NCBI RefSeq assembly: GCF_009498035.1
Contig: NZ_CP034550.1
Span: 8,184,001-8,248,000 of the forward strand
Length of the DNA: 64,000 nucleotides
DNA from: Saccharothrix syringae
Lineage (GTDB): Bacteria; Actinomycetota; Actinomycetes; Mycobacteriales; Pseudonocardiaceae
Direction: 5' to 3'
Positions 36,937 to 44,757 of the stretch are shown here, piece after piece (position 1 is the first letter of the stretch; every line of letters begins with the position of its first letter). Made by a program: the position numbers and the translations under genes. The notes below the pieces were generated by a model that ran no database searches, was not told where the DNA came from, and saw nothing but the letters and a program-made list of their open reading frames with translations.

Positions 36937-37062
36937 TCAGTGGCCAATCCGGGAGGTGGCGTCCGCGCGGTCGGTGGCCGTGCCGACGGGGTCGGTGCGG
37001 CCGGCGGCGGTGAGGGCGACGGCGGACAGCCCGCCGGCCGGGAACGTGCGTCGTTGCAGCAT
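36937..37062 (-). pseudogene. Internally deleted remnant of a GH43/AbfB gene
   Basis: A 41-residue ORF with its own AGGAG ribosome binding site starts with a signal-peptide-like MLQRRTFPAGGLSAVALTAA. It jumps directly to PVGTATDRADATSRIGH, which resembles the AbfB segment PVSTATDRADATFTI in the gene downstream. It looks like an AbfB-family secreted enzyme gene that lost its middle by an in-frame deletion. Its stop is one base from the next ATG, so translation of the remnant may still feed the downstream enzyme. No full-length homologous frame remains here. Confidence 0.65.
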
Positions 37063-37144
37063 CGTCGGACAGCTCCTGAGGGCCGCAGGGGGTGGTGGCC
37101 GGCGGTTGGGAGAGGGAACCGCCGGCCACCGGCAAGGGGGTCGG

Positions 37145-38593
37145 TCAGGACGCGGGCTCGCCGGACGGCGCGGGCAGCGCCACGCCGAGCGGGACGGGGG
37201 TGCCGAAGTTCGGCGTGCCGTCGGCGTTCCAGGTGAACTTCTGGGCGCGGGTGGAGCGGTTCATGTCGCAGCCGCCGCCGGCGGAGTCGTTGGCGTGGTA
37301 GACGATCCAGTCCTCGGTGCCGTCGGGTGACTTGAAGAACCCGTTGTGGCCCGGGGCGAACACGCCGTGCGCGTCGTTGCGCTGGAAGACCGGGTCGGGC
37401 GACTTGGTCCAGTGGGCGCGGTTGAGCGGGTCGGAGCCGGTCAGGGTGAGCAGGCCCAGCTTGTAGTCCGGGCCCCAGCAGGCGCTGGCCGAGTAGACGA
37501 TCATGGTGCGGCCGTTGCGGTAGAGCGGTTCGGCACCCTCGTTGACCGCCCCGGTCTGCCGCTCCCAGGACAGGGTGGGCTGGGAGATGGTGCGGCGGGG
37601 CCCGCTGATCGTGTAGGGGTTGGACAGCGGGGTGATGGTGAGCGACTGGGTGCCGTCCATGGCGCTGCCCATCAGGTAGAGCTTGCCGTTGTGCTGGAGG
37701 ATGCTCGGGTCCAGCTCCCAGGTGCTGCCCAGGTCGGCCTTGAAGGTGTAGGGGCCCATCGGGTCGGCACCGGCGGACTCCAGGACGTGCAGGCGCTGGG
37801 TCGGGTTGTAGTCGGGCACGTTCTGCCCGGCCACGTAGTAGAGGTACCAGCGGCCGCCCAGGAGGTGGAACTCCGGGGCCCACATGTTGCAGCAGCCGTT
37901 CGGGCGGCCGGTCAGGGTGAAGACCACCTGGTCGGGCGCGCTCGCCAGGCCCGCCAGGGTGCGGGAGCGGCGCATGGTGATCGTGGAGTTCCACGTCGTG
38001 GTGGCCAGGTGGTAGTAGCCGTTGTGGTACTGGAGCCACGGGTCCGGGCCGTTGCGCTTGATCGGGTTGGTGAAGGTCCGGGCCCCGAGCTTGACGAGCT
38101 GCCACTGCTGGTTGGTGCCGCCGGTGTCGGGCCACTGGATGACCTGCGCGCCGTCGGCGGTGGAGAAGTCGAGCACGTCGACGGCCTTGCCGCTGGCCCG
38201 GTTGACCAGCCGGACGTGGCCGTCCGGCGAGTCGGCCAGGCGGAACTGCTGGCCGGTGCGGTTGGCGTCGGTGGTCTGCACCAGGCGGGTGCGGTCGGCG
38301 GTGTCGGCGAAGTCCAGGACCTTGCCGCTGTGCCGGGACCTCAGGCGGTAGTAGCCGCTGCCGGAGTCGACGAACTGCCACTGCTGCCAGGCACCGTCGT
38401 TGCGCGTCCACTGGGCGATCGGCGCGTTCTCGGCGGTGGAGAGGTCGTAGACGTCGAGCGCCTTGCCGCTGTTGCGGTTGACCAGGACGTAGGAGGCGTT
38501 CGTGTCGACCACGGCCGCGGTGGCCACCGGGGCGGCCACGAGGCCGGCACCGAGCAGGACCGCCGTCGTGGCGAGGACGAGCGTGGATCTCAT
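37145..38593 (-). CDS. Secreted GH43 enzyme with N-terminal ricin-type (CBM13) domain
   Basis: This is a 482-residue secreted enzyme. Its signal peptide ends near residue 27. A ricin B beta-trefoil (residues 30-168) has three QxW-type repeats (QQWQF, QQFRL, QQWQL), and a GH43 propeller (about 172-475) has base D184 (RNGPDPW) and acid E352 (VNEGAEP). It probably cleaves arabinose- or galactose-containing plant polysaccharide side chains. It is the first gene of the operon and lies just downstream of a LacI-type operator. Confidence 0.92.
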   Translation of the reverse strand: MRSTLVLATTAVLLGAGLVAAPVATAAVVDTNASYVLVNRNSGKALDVYDLSTAENAPIAQWTRNDGAWQQWQFVDSGSGYYRLRSRHSGKVLDFADTADRTRLVQTTDANRTGQQFRLADSPDGHVRLVNRASGKAVDVLDFSTADGAQVIQWPDTGGTNQQWQLVKLGARTFTNPIKRNGPDPWLQYHNGYYHLATTTWNSTITMRRSRTLAGLASAPDQVVFTLTGRPNGCCNMWAPEFHLLGGRWYLYYVAGQNVPDYNPTQRLHVLESAGADPMGPYTFKADLGSTWELDPSILQHNGKLYLMGSAMDGTQSLTITPLSNPYTISGPRRTISQPTLSWERQTGAVNEGAEPLYRNGRTMIVYSASACWGPDYKLGLLTLTGSDPLNRAHWTKSPDPVFQRNDAHGVFAPGHNGFFKSPDGTEDWIVYHANDSAGGGCDMNRSTRAQKFTWNADGTPNFGTPVPLGVALPAPSGEPAS

Positions 38594-38648
38594 GTCTGCA
38601 CTCCCTGCGACGCTGCACGGAAGAGGGCTGAGGTACCCGGCGGAGGTG

Positions 38649-38662
38649 TGTTAACGCTAACA
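38649..38662. promoter_or_regulatory. LacI-family operator of the GH43 operon
   Basis: TGTTAACGCTAACA matches the LacI/GalR consensus TGTTAnCGnTAACA. It lies 56 bp ahead of the first GH43 start, downstream of the likely promoter, a classical repressor position. No LacI gene is in the window, so a sugar-responsive regulator elsewhere must bind it. Confidence 0.8.
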
Positions 38663-38757
38663 GCCAAGTGATGTGCAGCTCAACACCGAATTTATGCGCC
38701 TCAAACAGCCTCATATGACAACCTTGTCAGAGGGGGGCTAGCTGCGCGTTTGGGTTT

Positions 38758-38771
38758 TGTTAGCGATAACA
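38758..38771. promoter_or_regulatory. Second LacI-family operator
   Basis: TGTTAGCGATAACA differs from a perfect LacI palindrome at one position. It lies 109 bp from the first copy, upstream of the promoter region. Two spaced sites suggest looping by a tetrameric repressor. Confidence 0.72.
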
Positions 38772-38850
38772 GAACGAGGGGCGCCTGGTACGGCCCGGTT
38801 CACGGGAGGCACGTCGGGCCGCGCCCGGGTTGGGCGCGTTGAGCCGGAGC

Positions 38851-38970
38851 AGGTCGAGCCACACCGGGCAGGGTCGAATCGGGTCAGGCAGGGCCGAGCC
38901 ACGCCGGGCAGGACCGAGCCGGGGCAGGCAGCGCCGAGCCGGGCCAAGCAGCGCCGAGCCGGGTCGCGAT
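38851..38970. repeat. 20-bp degenerate tandem array, six units
   Basis: Units of 20 bp begin at 38851, 38871, 38891, 38911, 38931 and 38951. They share a core of the type GCCGAGCC...GGGCA. They are intergenic, with about 70-85 % identity between neighbours by eye. Confidence 0.8.
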
Positions 38971-39488
38971 CCGAGCCGGTGCGCGGAACAGCCGAGCGGT
39001 CAAGCGCGGGCGGGTTGCCGCACGACAACCCGCCCGCGCCACGCACCCGTCGACCGCCCCCCAGCGGCACGGGCACCCCGGCGAGCACCCGTCGGCAAGA
39101 CGGGCACCCCGGCAGGACGCCTACCAACGCCCCACCGCCCCCCTCCCGCACCGTCCCCCCACTCGAACCCGGTCGACCGCGGGAAGGGCACCGGCACCGG
39201 GAACACCACCGTGCCCGACGAACCTGAACCCCTCCTGCACCAACCTGAAGAACCCTTCAGCCGCCGCCTCGAACGCCGAAAAAAAGCGCCCTGCCCACGA
39301 AAGTGGGAATCCTCGGCGTGTTCACTCACAGGGAGGGCATTTTGCACACGTGATGTGATAACAGCAGTTCACCGCACTTAACGCCGTTCAAACACGCACC
39401 ACTCGATGGGTCTACCTCGGCGATATGTGGGCCGACCAGGGGTAACGATCGTTTCGCATGGTGATCACAACACCTAGGAGGTCTCCCC

Positions 39489-39917
39489 ATGCGCAACTTG
39501 ACTCGCCTCATCGCCATCAGCGCGCTGTCGCTCCCGCTGCTCGTGGGCGCGGCCGGCCTGGCCTCGGCCGATCCGGACGTGTCGTACGAGAGCTCGACCA
39601 GCGTGGCCGGCCCGGACGGCGCCGGCACGGACGGCGTCTACTCCGGCGTGGGCGAGGACTACGCCTACTTCTTCGAGTTCACGAGCTGGGCGGGCGACAA
39701 CGGCGCCTACAACCACGAGCAGGGGTCCTTCACCTCCGATTGGGGCAGCTACTACGGGCAGGACGAGGAGTACGCCGGCGACGACGGCTCCTACTCGGAC
39801 CACGAGGAGAGCAGCGCCTCCGACGACGACGCCGACTACGACGTCGACGCCAGCTCCGACGACGGTGTCGACTACGACATCGACACCAACCACGACGACT
39901 ACAACGACGAGGGCTGA
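39489..39917 (+). CDS. Secreted Asp/Tyr/Ser-rich acidic protein
   Basis: This 142-residue protein has a clear Sec signal (residues 1-27, cut after ASA). The mature chain is extremely acidic: Asp, Glu, Tyr, Ser and Gly make up most of it, with DxD runs in the last 45 residues and only a couple of positive charges. I recognise no family. The chain should be disordered unless cations bind, so a divalent-cation or surface-associated role is possible but unproven. The gene is well formed: an AGGAGG ribosome binding site 8 bases ahead and a textbook terminator after it, so it is monocistronic and probably strongly expressed. Confidence 0.85.
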   Translation: MRNLTRLIAISALSLPLLVGAAGLASADPDVSYESSTSVAGPDGAGTDGVYSGVGEDYAYFFEFTSWAGDNGAYNHEQGSFTSDWGSYYGQDEEYAGDDGSYSDHEESSASDDDADYDVDASSDDGVDYDIDTNHDDYNDEG

Positions 39918-39942
39918 CCCGACCCGGGCACGCTGAGTACCG

Positions 39943-39983
39943 ATCCGCCGCGCATCGCGGGATGCGCGGCGGATCCCTTTTTC
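39943..39983 (+). terminator. Intrinsic terminator of the Asp-rich protein gene
   Basis: A perfect 15-bp stem (39943-39957 with 39962-39976), a GCGG loop, and CCTTTTT directly after. It is the only hairpin in the window with a good U-tract. Confidence 0.95.
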
Positions 39984-40029
39984 CAGCCCACCCGCGAACT
40001 CGACCGCGGCCGGGCCGATCCCGCTCGGG

Positions 40030-40110
40030 CCCGACCGCGCTCGGGCTCAACCACGATCAGACCCGACCAGGATCAGACCCGACCACGATCAGGGCTCAAC
40101 CGCGATCGGG
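40030..40110. repeat. 16-bp tandem array, five units
   Basis: Units such as ACCCGACCAGGATCAG (40062) and ACCCGACCACGATCAG (40078) repeat every 16 bp from 40030. The array runs into the 3' end of the small minus-strand gene. Confidence 0.85.
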
Positions 40111-40302
40111 GTCGTCGGCGGCCGAGTAGTCGGAGATGCCGATGTTGCCGGTAGGGTTCGCCTCCGGGTGCGCGGAACCGGTGTCGCTGCGCCCGGCCGG
40201 GTTGCCGATGCCGTCGAGCGGACCGGAGGCCCCCTCGTCCAGCGAGGCGCGGCTGGCGTCGTCGTACTCCTGCTCGGGGTCGTTGCGGGGCTCGTGGTCC
40301 AT
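40096..40302 (-). CDS. Small acidic hypothetical protein
   Basis: This 68-residue frame (MDHEPRNDPEQEYDD...) has high third-position GC and an Asp/Glu/Gly/Ser-rich, probably disordered product. It has no membrane segment or known motif. The ribosome binding site is weak. It lies between the Asp-rich gene's terminator and a divergent sigma factor. Its stop falls inside a 16-bp tandem array. It is plausible as a gene, but not certain. Confidence 0.55.
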   Translation of the reverse strand: MDHEPRNDPEQEYDDASRASLDEGASGPLDGIGNPAGRSDTGSAHPEANPTGNIGISDYSAADDPDRG

Positions 40303-40435
40303 GACCGGCGACTACCCCGACCACCCCGGGGCAAACGCCCGCGATGTGACCCGGATCACCGCACGTCCGTTCAACGCCGGGCGCCGGCAGCGGGGTTTCC
40401 CGACCGCAACCGACACGACGGCAGAAGGGGGCGAC

Positions 40436-40939
40436 GTGCAGGACGACTTCGACCGGTTCGTCACCGAGCGCCTTGACCGGCTCTTGCGCTACGCCACGGC
40501 ACTGACCTGCGACCGGCACCTGGCGCAGGACATCGTCCAGGAGGTGCTGCTGCGGGCCGGGCGGCGGTGGGACCGGATCGGGGTGATGGACGCGCCCCAC
40601 CTCTACGTCAAGCGCATGGTCACCAACGACTACCTGTCGTGGCGCCGCCGCCGGGCCGCGCGCGAGGTGTCCGCCACGCACGCGGCGCTGGTCGAGGTCG
40701 GCCCGGTGACCGACGACCCGGCCGTGCGGCACGCCGAGCGGGACGCGATGCGCGCCCGGATCGCGGTGCTGCCGCGCAAGCAGCGGGCCGCGGTGGTGCT
40801 GCGCTACTACGAGGACAGCACCGACGCCGAGATCGCCCGGATCCTCGGCTGCACGGAGGGCACCGTGCGCAGCCACATCTCACGCGCGCTGCAGAAGCTG
40901 CGCGTCGACCGGAACACCCCGACGGAGGTGCTGCGATGA
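40436..40939 (+). CDS. ECF sigma factor, SigE family
   Basis: This 167-residue group 4 sigma factor has region 2 (ATALTCDRHLAQDIVQEVLLRAGRRWDRI; YVKRMVTNDYLSWRRRR) and region 4 (LPRKQRAAVVLRYYEDSTDAEIARILGCTEGTVRSHISRAL), as in the actinobacterial SigE-family. GTG at 40436 has AAGGGGG ahead. Its stop overlaps the ATG of an LCP membrane protein (ATGA), so the two are made together. No separate anti-sigma gene follows; the LCP protein occupies its place. Confidence 0.94.
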   Translation: MQDDFDRFVTERLDRLLRYATALTCDRHLAQDIVQEVLLRAGRRWDRIGVMDAPHLYVKRMVTNDYLSWRRRRAAREVSATHAALVEVGPVTDDPAVRHAERDAMRARIAVLPRKQRAAVVLRYYEDSTDAEIARILGCTEGTVRSHISRALQKLRVDRNTPTEVLR

Positions 40940-41970
40940 CCGAGCAGGAAGCCCTGATCCGCGCCGCCGTCGAGGCCGAGGCCGACCAGGCCGTCGACCC
41001 CCGCGAGGTGCTGGCCGCGCTGCGGACCCGCCGCCGCCGGCGCCGGCCGGTCGCGCTGTTCGCGGCGACCGCGCTGACCGCCGCGGCCGCCGCCGTCGCG
41101 GTGGCCGTCCCGCTGGTCGTGGACCGCGACCGGGGCGCCGCGCCGGCCACCGCCGGGCAGCAGCCGGCGCCGACCGCGCGGACCGTGCTGCTGCTGGGGC
41201 TGGACGACGGGGCGCGGCCGGACGCCGTGGTGCTGGCCCGGGTCGGCGCGAACGGCTCGGTCGGCTTCCTCTCGCTGCCCCGCGACACCCGGGTCGACGT
41301 CCCCGGCGTGGGCGCCGGCAGGCTCAACCAGGTCTACTACGCGGCGCACCAGGCCGCGGCGGCCGCGGGCCAGGACGCCGACCGGGCGGGTGCGGAGTCG
41401 GCGGTGCGCGTGGTCGCGGAGCTGACCGGCGTGCCGGTCGACCACTACGCGACCGTGCCGATGGCGGTGTTCGGCGAGCTGGTCGACGCGGTCGGCGGGG
41501 TCGAGGTGTGCCTGCGGGAGGCGGCGCGCGACCCGTTCTCGGGCCTCGACCTGCCCGCGGGGACCAGCACGCTGGGCGGTGCGGACGCGCTGGCGTTCCT
41601 GCGCCAGCGGCACGGCCTGCCCAACGGCGACCTGGACCGCGTGGTGCGGCACCAGGCGTTCCTGCGGGCCCTGGCCGGGAAGGTGGCGGGCGACGACCCG
41701 GCACGACTGGCCGCCCTGGGTGCCGTGGTGCGGCGCACCGTGCGCACCGACCCGGGTTGGGACCCGCTGGAACTCGCCGGGCTCCTCGCCGGCGGCGGCG
41801 CGGTGCGCGGTGCGACCATCCCGACCACGGAGGCGGTCGAGACCGGGCAGGGCATGGCCCTGGCCGTGGACCCGGCGGCCGTGCGGGAGTTCACCAGGGG
41901 TTTCCTCGCCGACCCGGGCACGTCGGCCCCGGCACCGCCCCCGGCGGAGGGGCCGGCCTGCGTGGGCTGA
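40936..41970 (+). CDS. LCP (LytR-CpsA-Psr) membrane protein coupled to the sigma factor
   Basis: This 344-residue type II membrane protein has a cytosolic N-terminus (residues 1-37, ending in an Arg-rich run), one membrane helix (about 38-62), a short linker and an extracytoplasmic LCP domain. LCP hallmarks are LLLGLDDGARPDAVVLARV, SLPRDTRVDVPG, GRLNQVYYAAH, VDAVGGVEVCL and the catalytic RQRHGLPNGDLDRVVRHQ, all intact. LCP enzymes attach glycopolymers to peptidoglycan. Its cytosolic segment (EQEALIRAAVEAEADQ, VDPREVLAAL) resembles the short N-termini of membrane proteins encoded after SigE-type sigma factors, so it may also act as anti-sigma factor; that is inference. Confidence 0.9.
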   Translation: MTEQEALIRAAVEAEADQAVDPREVLAALRTRRRRRRPVALFAATALTAAAAAVAVAVPLVVDRDRGAAPATAGQQPAPTARTVLLLGLDDGARPDAVVLARVGANGSVGFLSLPRDTRVDVPGVGAGRLNQVYYAAHQAAAAAGQDADRAGAESAVRVVAELTGVPVDHYATVPMAVFGELVDAVGGVEVCLREAARDPFSGLDLPAGTSTLGGADALAFLRQRHGLPNGDLDRVVRHQAFLRALAGKVAGDDPARLAALGAVVRRTVRTDPGWDPLELAGLLAGGGAVRGATIPTTEAVETGQGMALAVDPAAVREFTRGFLADPGTSAPAPPPAEGPACVG

Positions 41971-41976
41971 ACGGGA

Positions 41977-42007
41977 GGTGGTCGCCACCGCGGCGGTGGC
42001 GACCACC
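41977..42007. terminator. Hairpin between convergent LCP and antiporter genes
   Basis: A 13-bp perfect stem (41977-41989 with 41995-42007) and a 5-nt loop sit in the 39-bp gap between convergent stops. Confidence 0.8.
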
Positions 42008-42009
42008 GC

Positions 42010-43242
42010 TCACCGCGCGGGCGCCGGCGCGGCCGCGCCCCGGCGCTCGACCAGGGACAGCAGCGGGCCGGTCATCGCGGTGGTGACCAGCGCCATCACC
42101 ACCAGCGCCAGGAACAGCCGCACGGACAGCAGCCCGGCGCTGTACCCGGCCTGGAGCACCACGATCTCGGTCAGGCCGCGGGTGTTGACCAGCACGCCGA
42201 CGGTCAGCGCGGTGCGCCGGTCCTGGCGGGCCAGCCGGGCGCCGAGGTACCCGCCGCCGACCTTGCCGAGGACGGCCAGGGCGAGCGCGACCAGGATCGC
42301 GGCCCACGGCACCGCGCCGCGCGGCGCGTTCGCCACGCCCATGCCGGCCACCACGAAGGACACCGGCACCAGCAGCCGCCCGAGCGCCGCCACCGGCCGC
42401 ACGACCGCCGCCCACGGCCCGCCCGGCAGGGCCAGCCCCACGACGAAGGCGCCGGACACGGCGGTCAGCCCCCAGTGCTCGAACTGGAACGCCGCCAGCA
42501 GGGCCGCCCCGGACACCGCGACGGCCGCGGCGCGGGGGTGGCGCGCGGCCAGCGCCGTCGGCCCGCCGGCGCGCAGCGCGACCCGTCCGACGGCCAGCAG
42601 CACCAGCCCCGCGACCAGCAGCGCCACCGAGCCCAGCAGCCCGCCGGACACGCCGACCGCCACCACCAGCAGCACCCACGCCGCCGAGTCGGTGACCACG
42701 GCGGCGGCCATGGCCAACCGGCCCGCCGGGCTGTCGGTCAGGCCGCGGTCCTCCAGCACGCGGGCGAGCACGGGCACCGCGGTGACGCTCAGCGCGATCG
42801 CCACCATCAGCACCAGCGCCGGGGCCGGCGCGTCGCCGCGCACCCCGTCGTCGGCCACCCACAGCACCCAGGCGGCCATGAGCAGCCCGCACAGCAGGGC
42901 GGGCACGAACGAGCCCGCGGTGACCCAGCCGACCGCGCGGGCGCCCAGGACGGCCGTGCCGCCGTGGCGCAGCTCGTGGGCGACGCCGACCAGGAACAGC
43001 ACCAGGCCGACCTGCCCCGCGGTCCGCAGCGGGCCCGCCACGTCGGCGGGCAGCACGGTGGCCAGGCCGTCGGCGCCGGCGACCAGCAGCACCGCGGGCA
43101 CGACCAGGATGCCCGCGAGGATCTCGCCGACGACCTCGGGCTGGCGGGCGGCCCGCGCGGCGCGGCGGCCCAGCAGCGCGGCGAGCAGCACGGCGGCGAG
43201 CACCGCCAGGACGTGCCCGGTGCGCGACAGCGGCTCGATCAC
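42010..43242 (-). CDS. Cation/proton antiporter (CPA2-like)
   Basis: This 410-residue membrane protein has about 12 hydrophobic segments and the Na_H_exchanger fold: QPEVVGEILAGI early, SVTAVPVLARVLEDRGLTDSPAGRLAMAAAVVTDSAAW in the middle and NTRGLTEIVVL near residue 355. It exchanges K+ or Na+ for protons. It lacks the C-terminal TrkA domains of KefB-type systems. GTG at 43242 has GGGAGG 8 bases upstream. It resembles antiporters near natural-product and stress loci, but nothing nearby assigns a specific role. Confidence 0.9.
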   Translation of the reverse strand: MIEPLSRTGHVLAVLAAVLLAALLGRRAARAARQPEVVGEILAGILVVPAVLLVAGADGLATVLPADVAGPLRTAGQVGLVLFLVGVAHELRHGGTAVLGARAVGWVTAGSFVPALLCGLLMAAWVLWVADDGVRGDAPAPALVLMVAIALSVTAVPVLARVLEDRGLTDSPAGRLAMAAAVVTDSAAWVLLVVAVGVSGGLLGSVALLVAGLVLLAVGRVALRAGGPTALAARHPRAAAVAVSGAALLAAFQFEHWGLTAVSGAFVVGLALPGGPWAAVVRPVAALGRLLVPVSFVVAGMGVANAPRGAVPWAAILVALALAVLGKVGGGYLGARLARQDRRTALTVGVLVNTRGLTEIVVLQAGYSAGLLSVRLFLALVVMALVTTAMTGPLLSLVERRGAAAPAPAR

Positions 43243-43660
43243 GGCCGGCCTCCCGCGCGACCGGGCGGCACCGGCACGACGGGCACGGCCGCCGGCCCGA
43301 TCACCGGTTCGGCCGCCGGCCCGATCACCGGCCTGGCGGTCGGCAGCACGGCGCTGCCGGGGGTTGGCGTGCGAGTTGCCACGGAACGGCCCCTTCCACC
43401 GGCCCGCCGGGTGCCCGGCGGGGTTGGCGAACGCGGTGCGGGGACGGCGCCCCCGCACCCGCCGAATTCATACGGCGGACCGGGACCGGCCGGGCGCCCC
43501 GCGACGGCGGTGCGCCCGACTCCGTCGCTTCCGGGCGGTCGGGCCCGCGACTCCGTGCACAACACCTCCGCGCACCACACCTCCGCGCGCAGCGCCTCCG
43601 TCCCCGGCCCGCGCCCACCGCACTTCCCCCGGTCGAACCATCCACAGTGGACGGCGGACC
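43243..43660. other. 418-bp region between antiporter start and oxidoreductase stop
   Basis: No supported gene is present. A 21-bp direct repeat occurs at 43287-43307 and 43311-43331. CCTCCGCGC-type direct repeats (ACACCTCCGCGC) recur around 43560-43590. The antiporter promoter should lie here, but no convincing -35/-10 pair is visible. Confidence 0.55.
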
Positions 43661-44644
43661 TCAGGGACGGGGCAGCTCCACCCACCCGCCGGCGGCGTTC
43701 GCCTCGACCAGCGCCCGCCCGACCCGCGCGGTCCGGGCGGAGTGGGCGAGCGGGACCAGCGGCTCCTCCCCCGTCCGGATCGCCTCGACGAACGCCGCCA
43801 CCTGCAACTCGTAGGCGTCCGCGGCGGGCACGACCTCCTCGCGCGCGCCGTCGAGCGTCACCACCGTGATCACGCCGTCCTCGTGCGGCGTGGTCCACGC
43901 GTTGCGCACCGAGACCGACCCGCGCGTGCCCTGGAACTCGTACCAGGCGCGCGGCCCGTACTCCAGGCCGTAGTCCAGCACCGCCGACCGGCCGTCGCCG
44001 AAGTCGAGGGCGGCCACCGCGCCCAGGTCGACCACGTCGCCGTGGAAGCGCGCCCAGACGCGCCGGGGTTCCGCCCCGAACGCCCACAGCGGCACGTCGA
44101 ACGCGTAGCAGCCCACGTCCCACGTGGCACCGCCGCCGAGCGCGGGGTCGAACCTGATGTTGCCCTCCACCGGGGTCGGGTGGGCGAACGCCGCCCGCAC
44201 CACCCTCAGCTCGCCGATCTCACCGGACGCGAGCAGCGCCGCGGCCCTCGCCTGCTGCGGGTGGAAGCGGTACATGTACGCCTCCATCACCACCAGGCCG
44301 GCCGCGGCGCGCCCGATCCGGGCGCAGTCCTCTTCGGACATCGCCATCGGCTTCTCGACCAGCACGTGCTTGCCGGCCCCCAGCGCCCGCAACGTCCACG
44401 GCACGTGCCCGGAGTTGGGCAGCGCGACGTAGACCGCGTCCACCCCCGGGTCGGCGAGCAGCGCCTCGTACCCGTCGTGCACCCGCGCCCCGAACCGCCG
44501 CGCCACCTCGGTGGCCGCCTCGACCCGGCCGGTGCGGGCGGCCACGGCCGCCACCACGCACCCGGGCACCCGCGCCACGGCGGGCAGCACCCGCCCGGCG
44601 ATGTGCGAAGTCGCGCCCAACACACCCCACCGGACCGTCGCCAC
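43661..44644 (-). CDS. Gfo/Idh/MocA family oxidoreductase
   Basis: This 327-residue NAD(P)-dependent oxidoreductase has a Rossmann motif at residues 7-17 (GVLGATSHIAG), the family signature EKPM at 97-100 and the downstream active-site region GGGATWDVGCYAFD. It closely resembles dehydrogenases of sugars and inositols (D-xylose/glucose dehydrogenase type). It is divergent from the DEAD-box helicase. No sugar transporter or kinase is adjacent, so the substrate is open. Confidence 0.93.
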   Translation of the reverse strand: MATVRWGVLGATSHIAGRVLPAVARVPGCVVAAVAARTGRVEAATEVARRFGARVHDGYEALLADPGVDAVYVALPNSGHVPWTLRALGAGKHVLVEKPMAMSEEDCARIGRAAAGLVVMEAYMYRFHPQQARAAALLASGEIGELRVVRAAFAHPTPVEGNIRFDPALGGGATWDVGCYAFDVPLWAFGAEPRRVWARFHGDVVDLGAVAALDFGDGRSAVLDYGLEYGPRAWYEFQGTRGSVSVRNAWTTPHEDGVITVVTLDGAREEVVPAADAYELQVAAFVEAIRTGEEPLVPLAHSARTARVGRALVEANAAGGWVELPRP

Positions 44645-44757
44645 GCGCTCACCTTAACCGCTTAACCACGGTCGTCCGCACCGGTCCGCCGTCACCCTCC
44701 CGCGCACCGCGCACCCCTCGCCGAGCGCTTCCGGGGCGATCAGCGAAACTTGACCAC

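Larger units (their letters stand above)
38594..39488. other. 895-bp gene-free region between the GH43 operon and the Asp-rich protein gene
   Basis: It holds two LacI-type operators, a palindrome TGACAA-CC-TTGTCA (38716-38729) overlapping a plausible minus-strand -35 TTGTCA for the GH43 operon, a 20-bp tandem array, and a small hairpin CCCAC-GAAA-GTGGG (39293-39306). The open frames here are low-complexity Arg/Pro-rich sequences without ribosome binding sites, and I do not accept them as genes. The last 180 bp are AT-richer and carry the promoter of the downstream gene. Confidence 0.7.

Noticed and set aside
38757..39381. Plus-strand frames downstream of the second LacI operator
   Set aside because: The sequence is a translated tandem repeat, without a ribosome binding site or homology, and different start and stop choices are equally good.
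41579..44665. 1028-codon plus-strand frame across the antiporter and oxidoreductase
   Set aside because: The minus-strand genes there have complete family motifs and ribosome binding sites; the plus-strand reading is low-complexity Ser/Thr/Arg/Ala.
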